A DNA stretch of 64,000 nt from Microvirga thermotolerans (GTDB lineage: Bacteria > Pseudomonadota > Alphaproteobacteria > Rhizobiales > Beijerinckiaceae). This document shows positions 52,362 through 60,073 of this stretch, piece after piece. The DNA is taken from NCBI RefSeq assembly GCF_009363855.1, contig NZ_CP045423.1, positions 3,068,001 to 3,132,000 on the forward strand. The letters run 5' to 3'. How positions within the stretch are numbered: the first letter of the stretch is position 1; the number at the start of each line of letters is the position of its first letter. Below the pieces are notes generated by a model. It did no database searches. It worked only from the letters and a program-made list of their open reading frames with translations, and was not told the DNA's origin. The translations under genes and the position numbers were made by a program.

Positions 52362-52973
52362 ATGCGGCGGACGCCATATCTCATTTCGTCATTGCTCCCC
52401 TTCCTCCTCGCCATGGCGACGGCAGCGGCGGCGCAGGAGCCGCGCTCCTGGTTCGTGGAGCAGGGTTACGTCCCCCCTGCCGGAGGACGGATCGTCGCCT
52501 GTCACGGATACGGCTGCATGCGGCGCACGGTGCTCCCCCTGGAGGAGGCGCTGCTCCGGCAGGCCGGCGCGATCATGCGGACGGGCCGCTCCTCGCCGGC
52601 CGCCGAGCGCCAGGCGCTCGGCGAGGTGGTGAAGCTCTACACGTCCTATCTCGCGAGGCGGTTCGGGAGCGTTCCGGACGCGCCGCGTTCGCCGCCTTCC
52701 CTGTCGGGCGTGAGCGGGCAGATGGACTGCGTGGACGAGGCGGCGAACACGACGAGCCTGCTCCTGGTGCTCCAGGATCAGGGACTTCTGGTGCATCACG
52801 AGGTGGAGCGCCCGCAGTCGCGGGGCGTATTCATCGACGGGCGTTACCCGCATACGACCGCCATCATCGCCGAGAAGCGGAGTCACGCGGAATGGGCGGT
52901 CGATCCCTGGGCGAAGGCGCCGGGGGAGAGGCCGGATATCCTGCCGCTCGAACGGTGGCGGCAGGATTCCTGA
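52362..52973 (+). CDS. Secreted hypothetical protein, 203 aa
   Basis: Function unknown. A signal peptide (MRRTPYLISSLLPFLLAMATAAAAQ) precedes a compact domain with Cys residues in VACHGYGCMRR and MDCVDEAANTTSLLLVLQDQGLL. The C-terminal GRYPHTTAIIAEKRSHAEWAVDPW looks like a conserved core with Asp/His residues, reminiscent of transglutaminase-like Cys-His-Asp folds (Cys in DCVDEA, His in PHTTAI, Asp in VDPW). That reading is tentative. Conserved in related genomes as far as I recall. Confidence 0.75.
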   Translation: MRRTPYLISSLLPFLLAMATAAAAQEPRSWFVEQGYVPPAGGRIVACHGYGCMRRTVLPLEEALLRQAGAIMRTGRSSPAAERQALGEVVKLYTSYLARRFGSVPDAPRSPPSLSGVSGQMDCVDEAANTTSLLLVLQDQGLLVHHEVERPQSRGVFIDGRYPHTTAIIAEKRSHAEWAVDPWAKAPGERPDILPLERWRQDS

Positions 52974-52988
52974 CATGACATCGCCGGC

Positions 52989-53300
52989 CTATTTCAGGTG
53001 CTGGGCGATGTGCTTGTTCATTTCGAACATGGTGACCTTCTTCTTGCCGAAGATCGGCTGAAGCTTGTCGTCGGCCAGAATCTCGCGCTTGTTCTCCGGA
53101 TTCTGCAGGTTGTTCTTCTTGATGTAGTCCCACATCTTGCTCACGACCTCGCCGCGGGGCAGCGGGTTGGAGCCGACGACCGCCGCCAGTTCCTTGGACG
53201 GCTGCAGGGGCTGTTGAAGAGCGTTGGGCTTCGACCCGGCCGCTTTCTTGGCCGCAGGCTTCTTCGCACCGGCTTTTCCGTCTGTCGTCTTGGTCGGCAT
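52989..53300 (-). CDS. SWIB/MDM2 domain protein
   Basis: A 103-residue protein: a Lys/Ala-rich, histone-H1-like N-terminus (GKAGAKKPAAKKAAGSK), then a complete SWIB domain (about 26-103; LAAVVGSNPLPRGEVVSKMWDYI...MFEMNKHIAQHL). SWIB domains occur in eukaryotic chromatin remodellers and in some bacteria (chlamydiae, some Hyphomicrobiales). A DNA- or nucleoid-associated role is plausible given the basic tail, but untested. RBS is GGAGGAATCC before ATG 53300. Confidence 0.9.
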   Translation of the reverse strand: MPTKTTDGKAGAKKPAAKKAAGSKPNALQQPLQPSKELAAVVGSNPLPRGEVVSKMWDYIKKNNLQNPENKREILADDKLQPIFGKKKVTMFEMNKHIAQHLK

Positions 53301-53458
53301 GGATTCCTCCGAGGATGGATGAGAATAAACCCTTCGCAGCCGCGGAAGGGTCTGTGAAGGTCCATCGGCCTGGCCTGAAGCCGGTTGCCGGTCAGATGGC
53401 CAATGGGGGCAGAGCTTATGTTTGCGCCGTGCGGTCAGCAAGACCGTTTTGTAAACGA

Positions 53459-53914
53459 TTAAGCGGTTTTCGGGAACGGGACCACATTGCCGGCCAAGTC
53501 CTTGGAAGAAGTGGCCTTATTGCCAGCTTTGCGAAGCCGCTTCGTGCGCTCCGCCGCGGAAATGACGTGGGAGACGATCGCTTCGTTCGGGCACGGCTTG
53601 GCAAGGAAGGCGGCTCCGGGCGGAAGATCGCCGCAGGAGGGCCACTGCCGCCCCGACATGATCAGGATTTCCGTCCGGCTCCACCGGGCGTGCACCTGCT
53701 GGGCGAGTTCGAATCCGCTGCACCCATAGGGCATGTCCACATCGGTCAGCAGTACGTCGACCGTCAGCCCGGCCTCCAGGATCGTCAGCGCCTCCGCGGA
53801 ATTCGCAGCCTCGACGACCTTGAAGCCTGCATCCTCGAGCAGGTCCGAAATGAAAAGACGGATGAGGGGTTCGTCCTCGACGAGAAGAACTGTGGACTGA
53901 TCCTCGACCATCAT
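53459..53914 (-). CDS. Stand-alone response regulator receiver
   Basis: A single REC domain, 151 residues, with acidic pocket (LLVEDEP), phosphoacceptor Asp58 (VLLTDVDMP) and Lys loop (FLAKPCPNEAI). A short basic tail (RTKRLRKAGNKATSSKD) replaces an output domain. Such FixJ/CpdR-like single receivers act by protein contact. A perfect GGAAC-N16-CGTT lies 28 bp upstream, so it probably belongs to the general-stress regulon and might act as a phosphate sink or in feedback. MM at the start leaves the exact ATG uncertain by one codon. Confidence 0.85.
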   Translation of the reverse strand: MMVEDQSTVLLVEDEPLIRLFISDLLEDAGFKVVEAANSAEALTILEAGLTVDVLLTDVDMPYGCSGFELAQQVHARWSRTEILIMSGRQWPSCGDLPPGAAFLAKPCPNEAIVSHVISAAERTKRLRKAGNKATSSKDLAGNVVPFPKTA

Positions 53915-53941
53915 ACGGGAACTCGCGACTCGACGCTTCTC

Positions 53942-53966
53942 AACGCCCCACGCCTGAGCTTGTTCC
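53942..53966 (-). promoter_or_regulatory. EcfG-type general-stress promoter
   Basis: On the minus strand GGAAC (53962-53966), 16 bp, CGTT (53942-53945). It lies 28 bp upstream of the receiver-protein start at 53914. Confidence 0.7.
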
Positions 53967-54029
53967 GCTTCGGGGCGCATTTTTGCCTCCGCGGAGGTTC
54001 GCGCCTATGTGGCGCGGCGGAGCGCGGCC

Positions 54030-54383
54030 TCAATGCAGAGGCAGGGCCGAAGCGGCGATCCGCAGCGAAGACAGGATCGCCTCGTCCTCGAATGGTTTGG
54101 CGATGAAGGAGGCCTGCTCCAGCCCGGCAGGGACCTCCTGCGGGGCGGACGCGGAGACGAAGGAGAAGGGAATCCCCCTCTCCTGAAGCTCCGACGCCAC
54201 GTCGAAGCTCTTGCCGTCGGTCAGGTCGATGTCGAGCAGGGCATAGTCGAAGCCGTCATCGAGATGCGGCCAGACCTCCCGGATCGAACTGTAGACGCCG
54301 ACGACCTCATGAGCCCTTTCCTCCAGGAGGGCCTGGAGGTCCATCGCAATGAAGGGATCGTCCTCCAAGATCAGAACGCGCAC
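54030..54383 (-). CDS. Stand-alone response regulator receiver
   Basis: A single REC domain, 117 residues: LILEDDP acidic pocket, phosphoacceptor Asp51 (ALLDIDLTDG), Thr/Ser region FVSASAPQE and Lys loop IAKPFEDEAI. It has no output domain. GTG at 54383 is chosen because GAGGGAG lies just upstream and the residues before it do not belong to the fold. It lies 115 bp before the other receiver gene on the same strand and has its own general-stress promoter. Confidence 0.83.
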   Translation of the reverse strand: MRVLILEDDPFIAMDLQALLEERAHEVVGVYSSIREVWPHLDDGFDYALLDIDLTDGKSFDVASELQERGIPFSFVSASAPQEVPAGLEQASFIAKPFEDEAILSSLRIAASALPLH

Positions 54384-54470
54384 CCGCCGGCTCCCTCGAA
54401 CAGTTGGACTTCGGCCTTGGAAATCGGGCGCCGGCGAACCGACGCAACTTTGTTCTGCGAACACAGAGAG

Positions 54471-54495
54471 AACGACTTCAGAGCCGCGGAGTTCC
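54471..54495 (-). promoter_or_regulatory. EcfG-type general-stress promoter
   Basis: On the minus strand GGAAC (54491-54495), 16 bp, CGTT (54471-54474). It lies 88 bp upstream of the GTG start of the receiver gene. Confidence 0.65.
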
Positions 54496-54774
54496 GCTCC
54501 TGGGAACCGGGGCCGGACATTCAGAAGAGTTATGGTAAAGGGATTAGCCGGACATGGCGGAACCTGACCGGGAAAGTATTTGCGCCCCAGCTTCTTGAAA
54601 GCGTCGCGGGCGGTCCCTATCTCTCCCTCAACCCGGCGAGACGATCGACGCCGGATACGGTCACGATGCCGAAGCCATGACGCCGGATGTACGCGCATGA
54701 CTTCGCCGTGGCCGTTGTTTTTTGGCCTTTTCCTCCGGAACGGCTCTTCTTCTGGAATTCGCAGCGGATAAACG

Positions 54775-54798
54775 AAAAGCACCGGCCGGGGCCGGTGC
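54775..54798 (-). terminator. Intrinsic terminator of the YqjD-like/DUF3618 operon
   Basis: Reading leftwards, GCACCGGC (54798-54791) pairs with GCCGGTGC (54786-54779) and is followed by TTTT (54778-54775). It is 36 bp after the stop of the last operon gene. Confidence 0.8.
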
Positions 54799-54833
54799 CA
54801 TCTCTCGTCGGCCGGACGTTGCGCCGGAGCCGG

Positions 54834-55577
54834 TCAGTGCGGATTGGAACGGGTCCGGTCGGGTTCGAACTCGCTCTCGTGGCGGCTGAAGCGCTCCTCG
54901 TCGCCGGAGAAGGTCTCCTCCACGTATTCCCTTCCCCGCTCGGTCGCGGCGCGGGCATAGCGCAGGCCCTGGTTGCGGACCTCGTCGGCCCACTCCCCGA
55001 ACATCGCGTCCTCGCGGCGCGTGCGCGGCAGGAGCGCCCCGAGCAAGAGGCCTGCGGCAAGGCCGACGATGCCGACCACCATGGGATTCTCGGCGATGTA
55101 GTTCTGGACGCCGTTCCGCGCACGGCCGAACTGCCTCATCGAGCGGTCGCGCATGTGGCCCAGCCGCTCCTGCTGGTGACGGTAACGGTCGGACGCCCAG
55201 TCGGAAGCCCGCTCGTAGGTGTCCTGCGCCCATTCGGAAGCGCTCTCATAGGCCTCGGTAGCCTTATGCCGGGCCTGCTCGGCGGCCTCACGGACCTTCT
55301 CGCCCGTCTGCTCGACGGCCTGCTGCGCCTTCTCCGTGACTCCGCCGGACTGACCCTGGGAGCGGCTGCCGCCCGAGTCCTGCCCGCCCAGAGGGTGCGA
55401 CGTGTGAGACGCGCGGACTGTGCTCTGAGCGGACTTCCCGTTGTCCTGCGCATGCGGCATGAGAGACTCGCCGACATGGCCGACGGACGTTCCCGCCGAG
55501 ATCTTGCCGCCGGAACCGCTGTCGGACCCGCTCTTCTGAGACGCCTGCTTGCCTGTTTCGTTCTTCGGATCGGCCAT
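54834..55577 (-). CDS. YqjD/ElaB-like (DUF883-type) envelope protein
   Basis: A 247-residue protein: disordered Gly/Ser-rich N-terminus, an amphipathic helical region (about 80-150; TEKAQQAVEQTGEKVREAAEQARHK), then a membrane segment (PMVVGIVGLAAGLLLGALLP, about 165-185) and an acidic tail. This is the YqjD/ElaB-like pattern of tail-region membrane proteins induced by stress. It is the last gene of a four-gene operon with DUF3618 and DUF1469 proteins, 18 bp after DUF3618. Confidence 0.78.
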   Translation of the reverse strand: MADPKNETGKQASQKSGSDSGSGGKISAGTSVGHVGESLMPHAQDNGKSAQSTVRASHTSHPLGGQDSGGSRSQGQSGGVTEKAQQAVEQTGEKVREAAEQARHKATEAYESASEWAQDTYERASDWASDRYRHQQERLGHMRDRSMRQFGRARNGVQNYIAENPMVVGIVGLAAGLLLGALLPRTRREDAMFGEWADEVRNQGLRYARAATERGREYVEETFSGDEERFSRHESEFEPDRTRSNPH

Positions 55578-55595
55578 GAAAATCTCCTGTTGAAT

Positions 55596-55994
55596 TCAAA
55601 TCCGCATGTTCACGCCGCGCCGCCGCTCCAGGACGTCCTGCGGGGATTGCAAGGCCGAGGCGCCGGTTTCGTGGAGGCGCGGCTCCTCCGGATAGGCCGG
55701 GATGTCCTCGTCGGCCGTCACGCGGACATGGGTCCGCACCCGCGGCTTGCGTCCGAGCCGGTACAGCAGAAGCCCCATTCCGGCCGCAATGAGCATGACG
55801 GGCACCGGGTTGCGCCGGATCGTCGCCAGCATGTGGTCGAAGGTCGGGCCGTAGCGCCCGTTGCGAACCGTCCCGAGCATGTCGTCCATGACGCCCGAGA
55901 CGGTCAGCTTGCTCTGCAGCTGGTCGATGGTCAGATCGAGCTTGGCCCGGCTGCGCTCGATGTCCCGTTCGAGTTCCTCGATGTTCTGCGTCAT
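55596..55994 (-). CDS. DUF3618 domain membrane protein
   Basis: A 132-residue protein. The N-terminal DUF3618 motif MTQNIEELERDIERSRAKLDLTIDQLQSKL is followed by one membrane helix (PVPVMLIAAGMGLLLYRL, about 63-80) and a cytoplasmic or periplasmic tail. Function unknown; members cluster with DUF1469 (YqjE-like) and YqjD-like genes, as here. The ATG overlaps the stop of the DUF1469 gene by 4 bp. Confidence 0.86.
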   Translation of the reverse strand: MTQNIEELERDIERSRAKLDLTIDQLQSKLTVSGVMDDMLGTVRNGRYGPTFDHMLATIRRNPVPVMLIAAGMGLLLYRLGRKPRVRTHVRVTADEDIPAYPEEPRLHETGASALQSPQDVLERRRGVNMRI

Positions 55995-56386
55995 CCGGCA
56001 ACCCTTTCGGACAGAACCTCGGCGTCGCGCTTGATCGAGCGCACGGTCCGCTGCGGCGTGAGAGCCGTCAGGGACATGGCATGCCGGCCGTAGAGGCCGA
56101 GCCCGATAGCGACGATCGCCAGGACGCCGCCGACGATCAGCGCCGCGAGCGCCTCCGAATCCACGACGGTGGCGAGCCACTTCACCAGCGACTCGGTGAA
56201 CAGCATGAGCGCGGCGATGGCGAAGATCGCGGCGACCACCACCATGGCGAGGCCGACGAAGAGGGTGCGGATATTGCCCGCAAGCTCGGTCCGGAACAGG
56301 GCGAATTCCTTCTGGGCGAGATCGCTGCTCTCGCGTATCGCCTCGACGACGAGCCCTTGGATGGTCTGATGGTCACGGTCCGGCAT
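55991..56386 (-). CDS. DUF1469/YqjE-like (phage-holin-fold superfamily) membrane protein
   Basis: A 131-residue protein with two membrane helices (about 40-66 and 78-100) after an N-terminal amphipathic helix (LVVEAIRESSDLAQKEFALFRTEL). The label phage holin family attached to such proteins reflects fold similarity; there is no lysis cassette here. It lies in an envelope-stress operon with YqjD-like and DUF3618 genes, equivalent to yqjDEK-type clusters of enterobacteria. Confidence 0.85.
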   Translation of the reverse strand: MPDRDHQTIQGLVVEAIRESSDLAQKEFALFRTELAGNIRTLFVGLAMVVVAAIFAIAALMLFTESLVKWLATVVDSEALAALIVGGVLAIVAIGLGLYGRHAMSLTALTPQRTVRSIKRDAEVLSERVAG

Positions 56387-56395
56387 GATCGGCTC

Positions 56396-56944
56396 CTAGC
56401 TGGCGGCGCCGGTCGCCCGCGCACGGGCCTGGGGCGCCCGGCCGCGGCGGGTGCCGCCGGTCCTGCCCTGTGAGGAGGACGATGCGTAAGCCTCCTCGCG
56501 CAGGTCCTCCGCCGTGCTCTTGATGAAGCGCGCCGCCAGGAAGCCGATGGCCATCGACACGGCGGCCACCGTGGCGGGGCGCCGACGGGCGACATTCTCC
56601 ATGTCGTTGAAGATATCGGCGAAGGTGCGCTCGCGGATGGTGTCCGCCAGGTGCTCGAGCCCTTCGGCTGCGCTGTCGACGACGGCCTGGATATTCGGCC
56701 GGTCCTCGAAGGAACGCGTCGACTCCCTGAGAGAATTGGCGAAGTCGGCAACCGACTGGGCCACGTCGTCCTTCCGGCGGGCCGCATAGTCCGTCGCCTG
56801 CTCGCGGGCGGCGTCGATGAAATGCCAGCCCTGCTCCATGGCGGCGTCGGCGATCTCGCCGACATCGCTCTTCAGCGCGTCCCAGTTCTCGTCCTCGCCT
56901 TGGTTCCGGCGTTTGGTATCGCTGCCTTGCTGTCCCACGCTCAT
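56396..56944 (-). CDS. YqjD-like, nutrient-deprivation-type envelope protein
   Basis: A 182-residue protein: charged helical N-terminus (about 20-110, YAARRKDDVAQSVADFANSLRE), a membrane segment (ATVAAVSMAIGFLAARFI, about 123-140) and a basic disordered tail (GRTGGTRRGRAPQARARATG). It resembles proteins described as nutrient-deprivation-induced in rhizobia. It is the first gene of the operon, with a near-consensus general-stress promoter 28 bp upstream. Confidence 0.78.
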   Translation of the reverse strand: MSVGQQGSDTKRRNQGEDENWDALKSDVGEIADAAMEQGWHFIDAAREQATDYAARRKDDVAQSVADFANSLRESTRSFEDRPNIQAVVDSAAEGLEHLADTIRERTFADIFNDMENVARRRPATVAAVSMAIGFLAARFIKSTAEDLREEAYASSSSQGRTGGTRRGRAPQARARATGAAS

Positions 56945-56971
56945 GACATCCTCTTCCGATCGCGCAGGAGT

Positions 56972-56996
56972 AACCCATTGAAGCGCAGCAGGTTCC
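56972..56996 (-). promoter_or_regulatory. EcfG-like promoter of the envelope-stress operon
   Basis: On the minus strand GGAAC (56992-56996), 16 bp, GGTT (56972-56975); one mismatch in the -10 (CGTT expected). It lies 28 bp before the first gene of the four-gene operon. Confidence 0.5.
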
Positions 56997-57081
56997 GCCG
57001 TCGCGTCCCGTGGGGAGGACCCGCAACATTTGTCCGGGGCCCGCGTTCATCCCAACGGACAAGTTTGCGGCAGAGGACGGC

Positions 57082-58074
57082 ATGAGCGAGGCGGTTTCCG
57101 ACCGGGCGAACCATCTCAGGGCCCGGGAGCGCGGCCGCGGCAGGGAGGCCGAGAGGCCCCATCACATTCCCTGGCTCGGATGGAAGGACATTCTCCTGCG
57201 CCTGTGGGGCGAGATCCTGGAGGACAGGCTCGGCACGGTGGCGGCGGCCACGGCCTTCTTCATTCTTCTCTCCCTGTTCCCGGCCCTCGCGGCTCTCGTC
57301 TCGCTCTACGGCCTCGTCGCCGATCCCATCGCCATCGGCGAGCATCTCGCGGACATGGAGGGCTACGTTCCGGCCGCCGTGATCGACCTCGTCGGCGCAG
57401 AGCTCCAGAGGCTGATCGGCAACCGCACCAGCACCCTCGGCCTCGGCTTCGCCGGCGGCGTTCTCCTCGCCCTGTGGAGCGCCAACAGCGGCATGCGGGC
57501 GCTGCTCGGCGCCCTCAACGTCGCCTACGACGAGACCGAGAAGAGGAGTTTCCTCCGGCTTCTCCTCGTCTCCCTGTGCTTCACCCTCGGAGCCATCGTC
57601 TTCATCATCGTGCTCATCAATCTCGTCGTCGGCGTGCCCCTGCTCGTGCGCTTCCTGCATCTCGGGTTCGCGGGCGAGGCGCTGATCGCCGTCCTGCCGG
57701 CGCTCCTCATGTTCGGCGTGGCGCTCTTCGGCCTGGCCATGCTCTACCGCTACGGCCCGAGCCGGAGGGTCGCCCGGTGGCGATGGATCACGCCGGGCTC
57801 CGTCGTCGCGGCGGCCCTGTGGCTGGTCTTCTCGATCCTGTTCTCGTGGTACCTGTCGAACTGGGCCGACTACTCCGCCACCTACGGCTCGCTGGGCACC
57901 ATCATCGGCGTCATGATGTGGCTCTATCTGTCCCTGTGGGTCGTCCTGGTCGGGGCGGAGATCAACGCCGAGATCGAGCACCAGACCGCGCAGGACACGA
58001 CCGCCGGGCCGGAAAGGCCGCTCGGCGAACGCGGAGCGAGCATGGCGGACGACGTCGGCGAGGCGCGGGCCTGA
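57082..58074 (+). CDS. YihY/virulence factor BrkB family membrane protein
   Basis: A 330-residue inner-membrane protein with about six helices and the YihY signature (TAFFILLSLFPALAALVSLYGL near residue 60; SWYLSNWADYSATYGSLGTIIGVMMWLY near residue 265). Once mis-annotated as RNase BN, it is a membrane protein of unclear function. ATG 57082 has GAGGACGG upstream. It is divergent from the envelope-stress operon, in keeping with an envelope role. Confidence 0.92.
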   Translation: MSEAVSDRANHLRARERGRGREAERPHHIPWLGWKDILLRLWGEILEDRLGTVAAATAFFILLSLFPALAALVSLYGLVADPIAIGEHLADMEGYVPAAVIDLVGAELQRLIGNRTSTLGLGFAGGVLLALWSANSGMRALLGALNVAYDETEKRSFLRLLLVSLCFTLGAIVFIIVLINLVVGVPLLVRFLHLGFAGEALIAVLPALLMFGVALFGLAMLYRYGPSRRVARWRWITPGSVVAAALWLVFSILFSWYLSNWADYSATYGSLGTIIGVMMWLYLSLWVVLVGAEINAEIEHQTAQDTTAGPERPLGERGASMADDVGEARA

Positions 58075-58083
58075 CCGCCCGGA

Positions 58084-58470
58084 TCAACGGCCGGAGGCCA
58101 GCCAGTCCACGAGATCGGCGACCCTTCTGCGGGCCTCCCCGTCCGGGAGACGCATGAACCCCCGCACCAGGCGCTCGCTCTCGGGGATCAGCAGGAACGC
58201 GTTCACGATCCGCTCCCCCGATCCGGCCGGGGCCTCCAGGTCCGGGAGCCCGTCGAAGAAGAACTCGATTCCGACGCCGAGGACCTGGGCGGCGGCGAGG
58301 AGCCGGCTCGCCCCGATGCGGTTGGCCCCCTTCTCGTACTTCTGGATCTGCTGGAAGGTCAGGCCGAGCGCCTCGCCCAGCTTTTCCTGGCTCATCCCGA
58401 GGGAGATGCGGCGAAGGCGCAGGCGCTCGCCGATGTGCCTGTCGATCGGACCCGGGGACTTCTTCTGCAC
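58084..58470 (-). CDS. XRE-family repressor, PraR/PhrR-like
   Basis: A 128-residue regulator with an N-terminal helix-turn-helix of the Cro/C1 type (PIDRHIGERLRLRRISLGMSQ; FQQIQKYEKGANRIGASRL) and a C-terminal helical dimer domain (RRRVADLVDWLASG). The HTH is very close to rhizobial PhrR/PraR proteins. In Rhizobium leguminosarum PraR represses quorum-sensing genes and is antagonised by the small protein CinS. GTG 58470 is chosen because AAGGAGG lies 5 nt upstream. It is divergent from luxR. Confidence 0.88.
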   Translation of the reverse strand: MQKKSPGPIDRHIGERLRLRRISLGMSQEKLGEALGLTFQQIQKYEKGANRIGASRLLAAAQVLGVGIEFFFDGLPDLEAPAGSGERIVNAFLLIPESERLVRGFMRLPDGEARRRVADLVDWLASGR

Positions 58471-58549
58471 GGGGACCTCCTTGAATGGCGCCACCATAGC
58501 CGCAAAGCTTCCGATCTCAAACCGAAAGTTGAAAAGATATCATATTCCC

Positions 58550-58560
58550 GCAATAATTGC
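58550..58560. promoter_or_regulatory. Inverted repeat in the praR-luxR intergenic region
   Basis: GCAAT-A-ATTGC, arms perfect, within the 112-bp AT-richer gap between the divergent repressor and luxR, 22 bp before the luxR GTG. Candidate operator for the XRE repressor or LuxR. Confidence 0.4.
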
Positions 58561-58582
58561 ATCGTTCAGGGGGGGTTGCTTC

Positions 58583-59314
58583 GTGACCGGCCGCAGCATC
58601 GACTACGCGAAAGAGGCCTTCGCCTTCATCGAAGGGCTCGACCTGCTGACGGCGCCGGAGAGCGTGGTGGATGCCATGGAGGCCTCGTTCTCCCGCTTCG
58701 GCTTCGAGAACTTCATCGTCACCGGCCTGCCCCATCCCGACCAGCGGATCGAGAGACTCGTCCTGTTGAAGAAATGGCCCGTCGAGTGGTACCGGCTCTA
58801 CACGGCCCGGTCCTACGACCGCCACGATCCGGTCATCCGCCTCTGCCGCCAGACGGTCCAGCCCTTCGAGTGGTCGGAAGCCGCTTACGATCCGGTCTCC
58901 GAGCCCCTGGCGGCGCAGGTGATGAACCAGGCGCGGGAATTCGGGATGCAGGAGGGCTACTGCCTGCCGATCCACGGGCTCAACGGATACGAGGCCTGCC
59001 TGTCCATGAGCGGCCGCAGGCTCGACCTCAATCCCCAGACCAAGCCGGCGATCCACCTCATGGCCATGTATGCCTTCGAGCGGGTTCGGCAGATCCTGGC
59101 TCCCCCGCTCCACGCGAATCCGCTCACCGCCCGCGAGCGGGAAACCCTGCGCTGGGCGGCGGCGGGCAAGTCGGCCCTGGACACGGGAACGATCATGGGC
59201 GTGACGGAGCGGACCGTCACCGCCCATATCGCCAGCGCCTGCCAGAAGCTCGGGGCGGTGAACAAGACCCACGCGGTCGCCAGGGCCCTCCAGCACCGCT
59301 TCATCCAGCTCTGA
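58583..59314 (+). CDS. luxR: LuxR-family quorum-sensing regulator (autoinducer-binding)
   Basis: A 243-residue regulator with an N-terminal acyl-homoserine-lactone binding domain and a C-terminal LuxR HTH (LTARERETLRWAAAGKSALDTGTIMGVTERTVTAHIASACQKLGAVNKTHAVARAL). Ligand-site residues of the family are visible: Trp/Tyr in WPVEWYRLY, Asp-Pro in YDRHDPV, Trp in PFEWSE and Gly in EFGMQEG. GTG 58583 follows AGGGGGG. It is paired with the luxI gene 80 bp downstream, so it most likely responds to that signal. Confidence 0.92.
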   Translation: MTGRSIDYAKEAFAFIEGLDLLTAPESVVDAMEASFSRFGFENFIVTGLPHPDQRIERLVLLKKWPVEWYRLYTARSYDRHDPVIRLCRQTVQPFEWSEAAYDPVSEPLAAQVMNQAREFGMQEGYCLPIHGLNGYEACLSMSGRRLDLNPQTKPAIHLMAMYAFERVRQILAPPLHANPLTARERETLRWAAAGKSALDTGTIMGVTERTVTAHIASACQKLGAVNKTHAVARALQHRFIQL

Positions 59315-59325
59315 CGTTGCGACAC

Positions 59326-59339
59326 TGTAATTTCCTACA
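59326..59339. promoter_or_regulatory. lux-box-like dyad upstream of luxI
   Basis: TGTA (59326-59329), ATTTCC, TACA (59336-59339): a 4/4 inverted repeat with flanking CTG...ACAA similarity to lux boxes, about 55 bp before the luxI start. The match is by eye. Confidence 0.45.
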
Positions 59340-59394
59340 ATAGGCATTCCGCGCCCGCCGTGGAGAGTCCTCCTGGTCATCGGAGGTCATCGGC

Positions 59395-60036
59395 ATGACA
59401 TCGGTCCACGTCATCACTGCGGAAAACAGATCGTCCTATCGGAGCGTCCTCGATGCCTATCACCGGGCGCGCCACGACGTGTTTGTCGTGGAACGGGGGT
59501 GGCGCAACCTCGACAGGGGCGACGGTCGCGACATCGACGCCTACGACAACGACGCCGCCATCTATCTGATCGCCCTGGAGGGAGACCGCCCCGTGGGCGG
59601 CCTGCGGCTCTACCCGACCCTGCTGCCGCACATGATCAGCGAAACCTTTCCGCACCTCGTGCGCGGACAGCCTCTGCGGGGCAGAACCGTCTTCGAGTGC
59701 ACGCGCTACTTCGTCGTCCGGGAGCGGCGCATGGGCCGGACCGATTGCCGGCTGCTCGCAGCCTTCCAGCAATTCTGCCTGGACGAGGGGATCACGGAGG
59801 TAACGGCCGTGGTCGAGATGTGGTGGCTGCCGCGCTGGCAGCAGGCCGGCTTCAAGGTGAGGCCGCTCGGCCTTCCGACGCTGATCGAGAACCAGCCCTG
59901 CCTCGCCGTCTCGATCGCCGTCTCGCACCGGAGCCTCGAGCACCTGCGCGGTCTTGCGGGCCTGCGCGGCCCCTGCCTCGTGCGGCGCGACCTGGCGGAC
60001 ACGATCGTCGAACGGGTGCCCCATGCGGCCGCGTGA
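59395..60036 (+). CDS. luxI: Acyl-homoserine-lactone synthase (LuxI family)
   Basis: A 213-residue autoinducer synthase that makes an N-acyl-homoserine lactone from SAM and an acyl carrier. All core residues are present: Arg26, Phe30, Trp36, Asp48, Asp51 (DIDAYDND), Arg71 (GGLRLYPT), Glu101 and Arg104 (FECTRYFVV). The acyl chain made cannot be read from sequence. It forms a pair with the preceding luxR. A small gene starts 37 bp downstream. Confidence 0.95.
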   Translation: MTSVHVITAENRSSYRSVLDAYHRARHDVFVVERGWRNLDRGDGRDIDAYDNDAAIYLIALEGDRPVGGLRLYPTLLPHMISETFPHLVRGQPLRGRTVFECTRYFVVRERRMGRTDCRLLAAFQQFCLDEGITEVTAVVEMWWLPRWQQAGFKVRPLGLPTLIENQPCLAVSIAVSHRSLEHLRGLAGLRGPCLVRRDLADTIVERVPHAAA

Positions 60037-60073
60037 CGACCGGCCCTGCGGCACGATCCTCCGGGAGGAGCTG

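Larger units (their letters stand above)
54384..54833. other. 450-bp intergenic region
   Basis: Holds the EcfG-type promoter of the receiver gene (54471-54495) and, at the right end, the terminator of the YqjD-like operon (54775-54798). No gene with a credible start or composition was found in between. Confidence 0.55.

Noticed and set aside
55991-56386. Prophage remnant suggested by the phage-holin family name
   Set aside because: The protein is a YqjE-like DUF1469 member in a bacterial stress operon. No phage structural, lysis or integrase genes are nearby.
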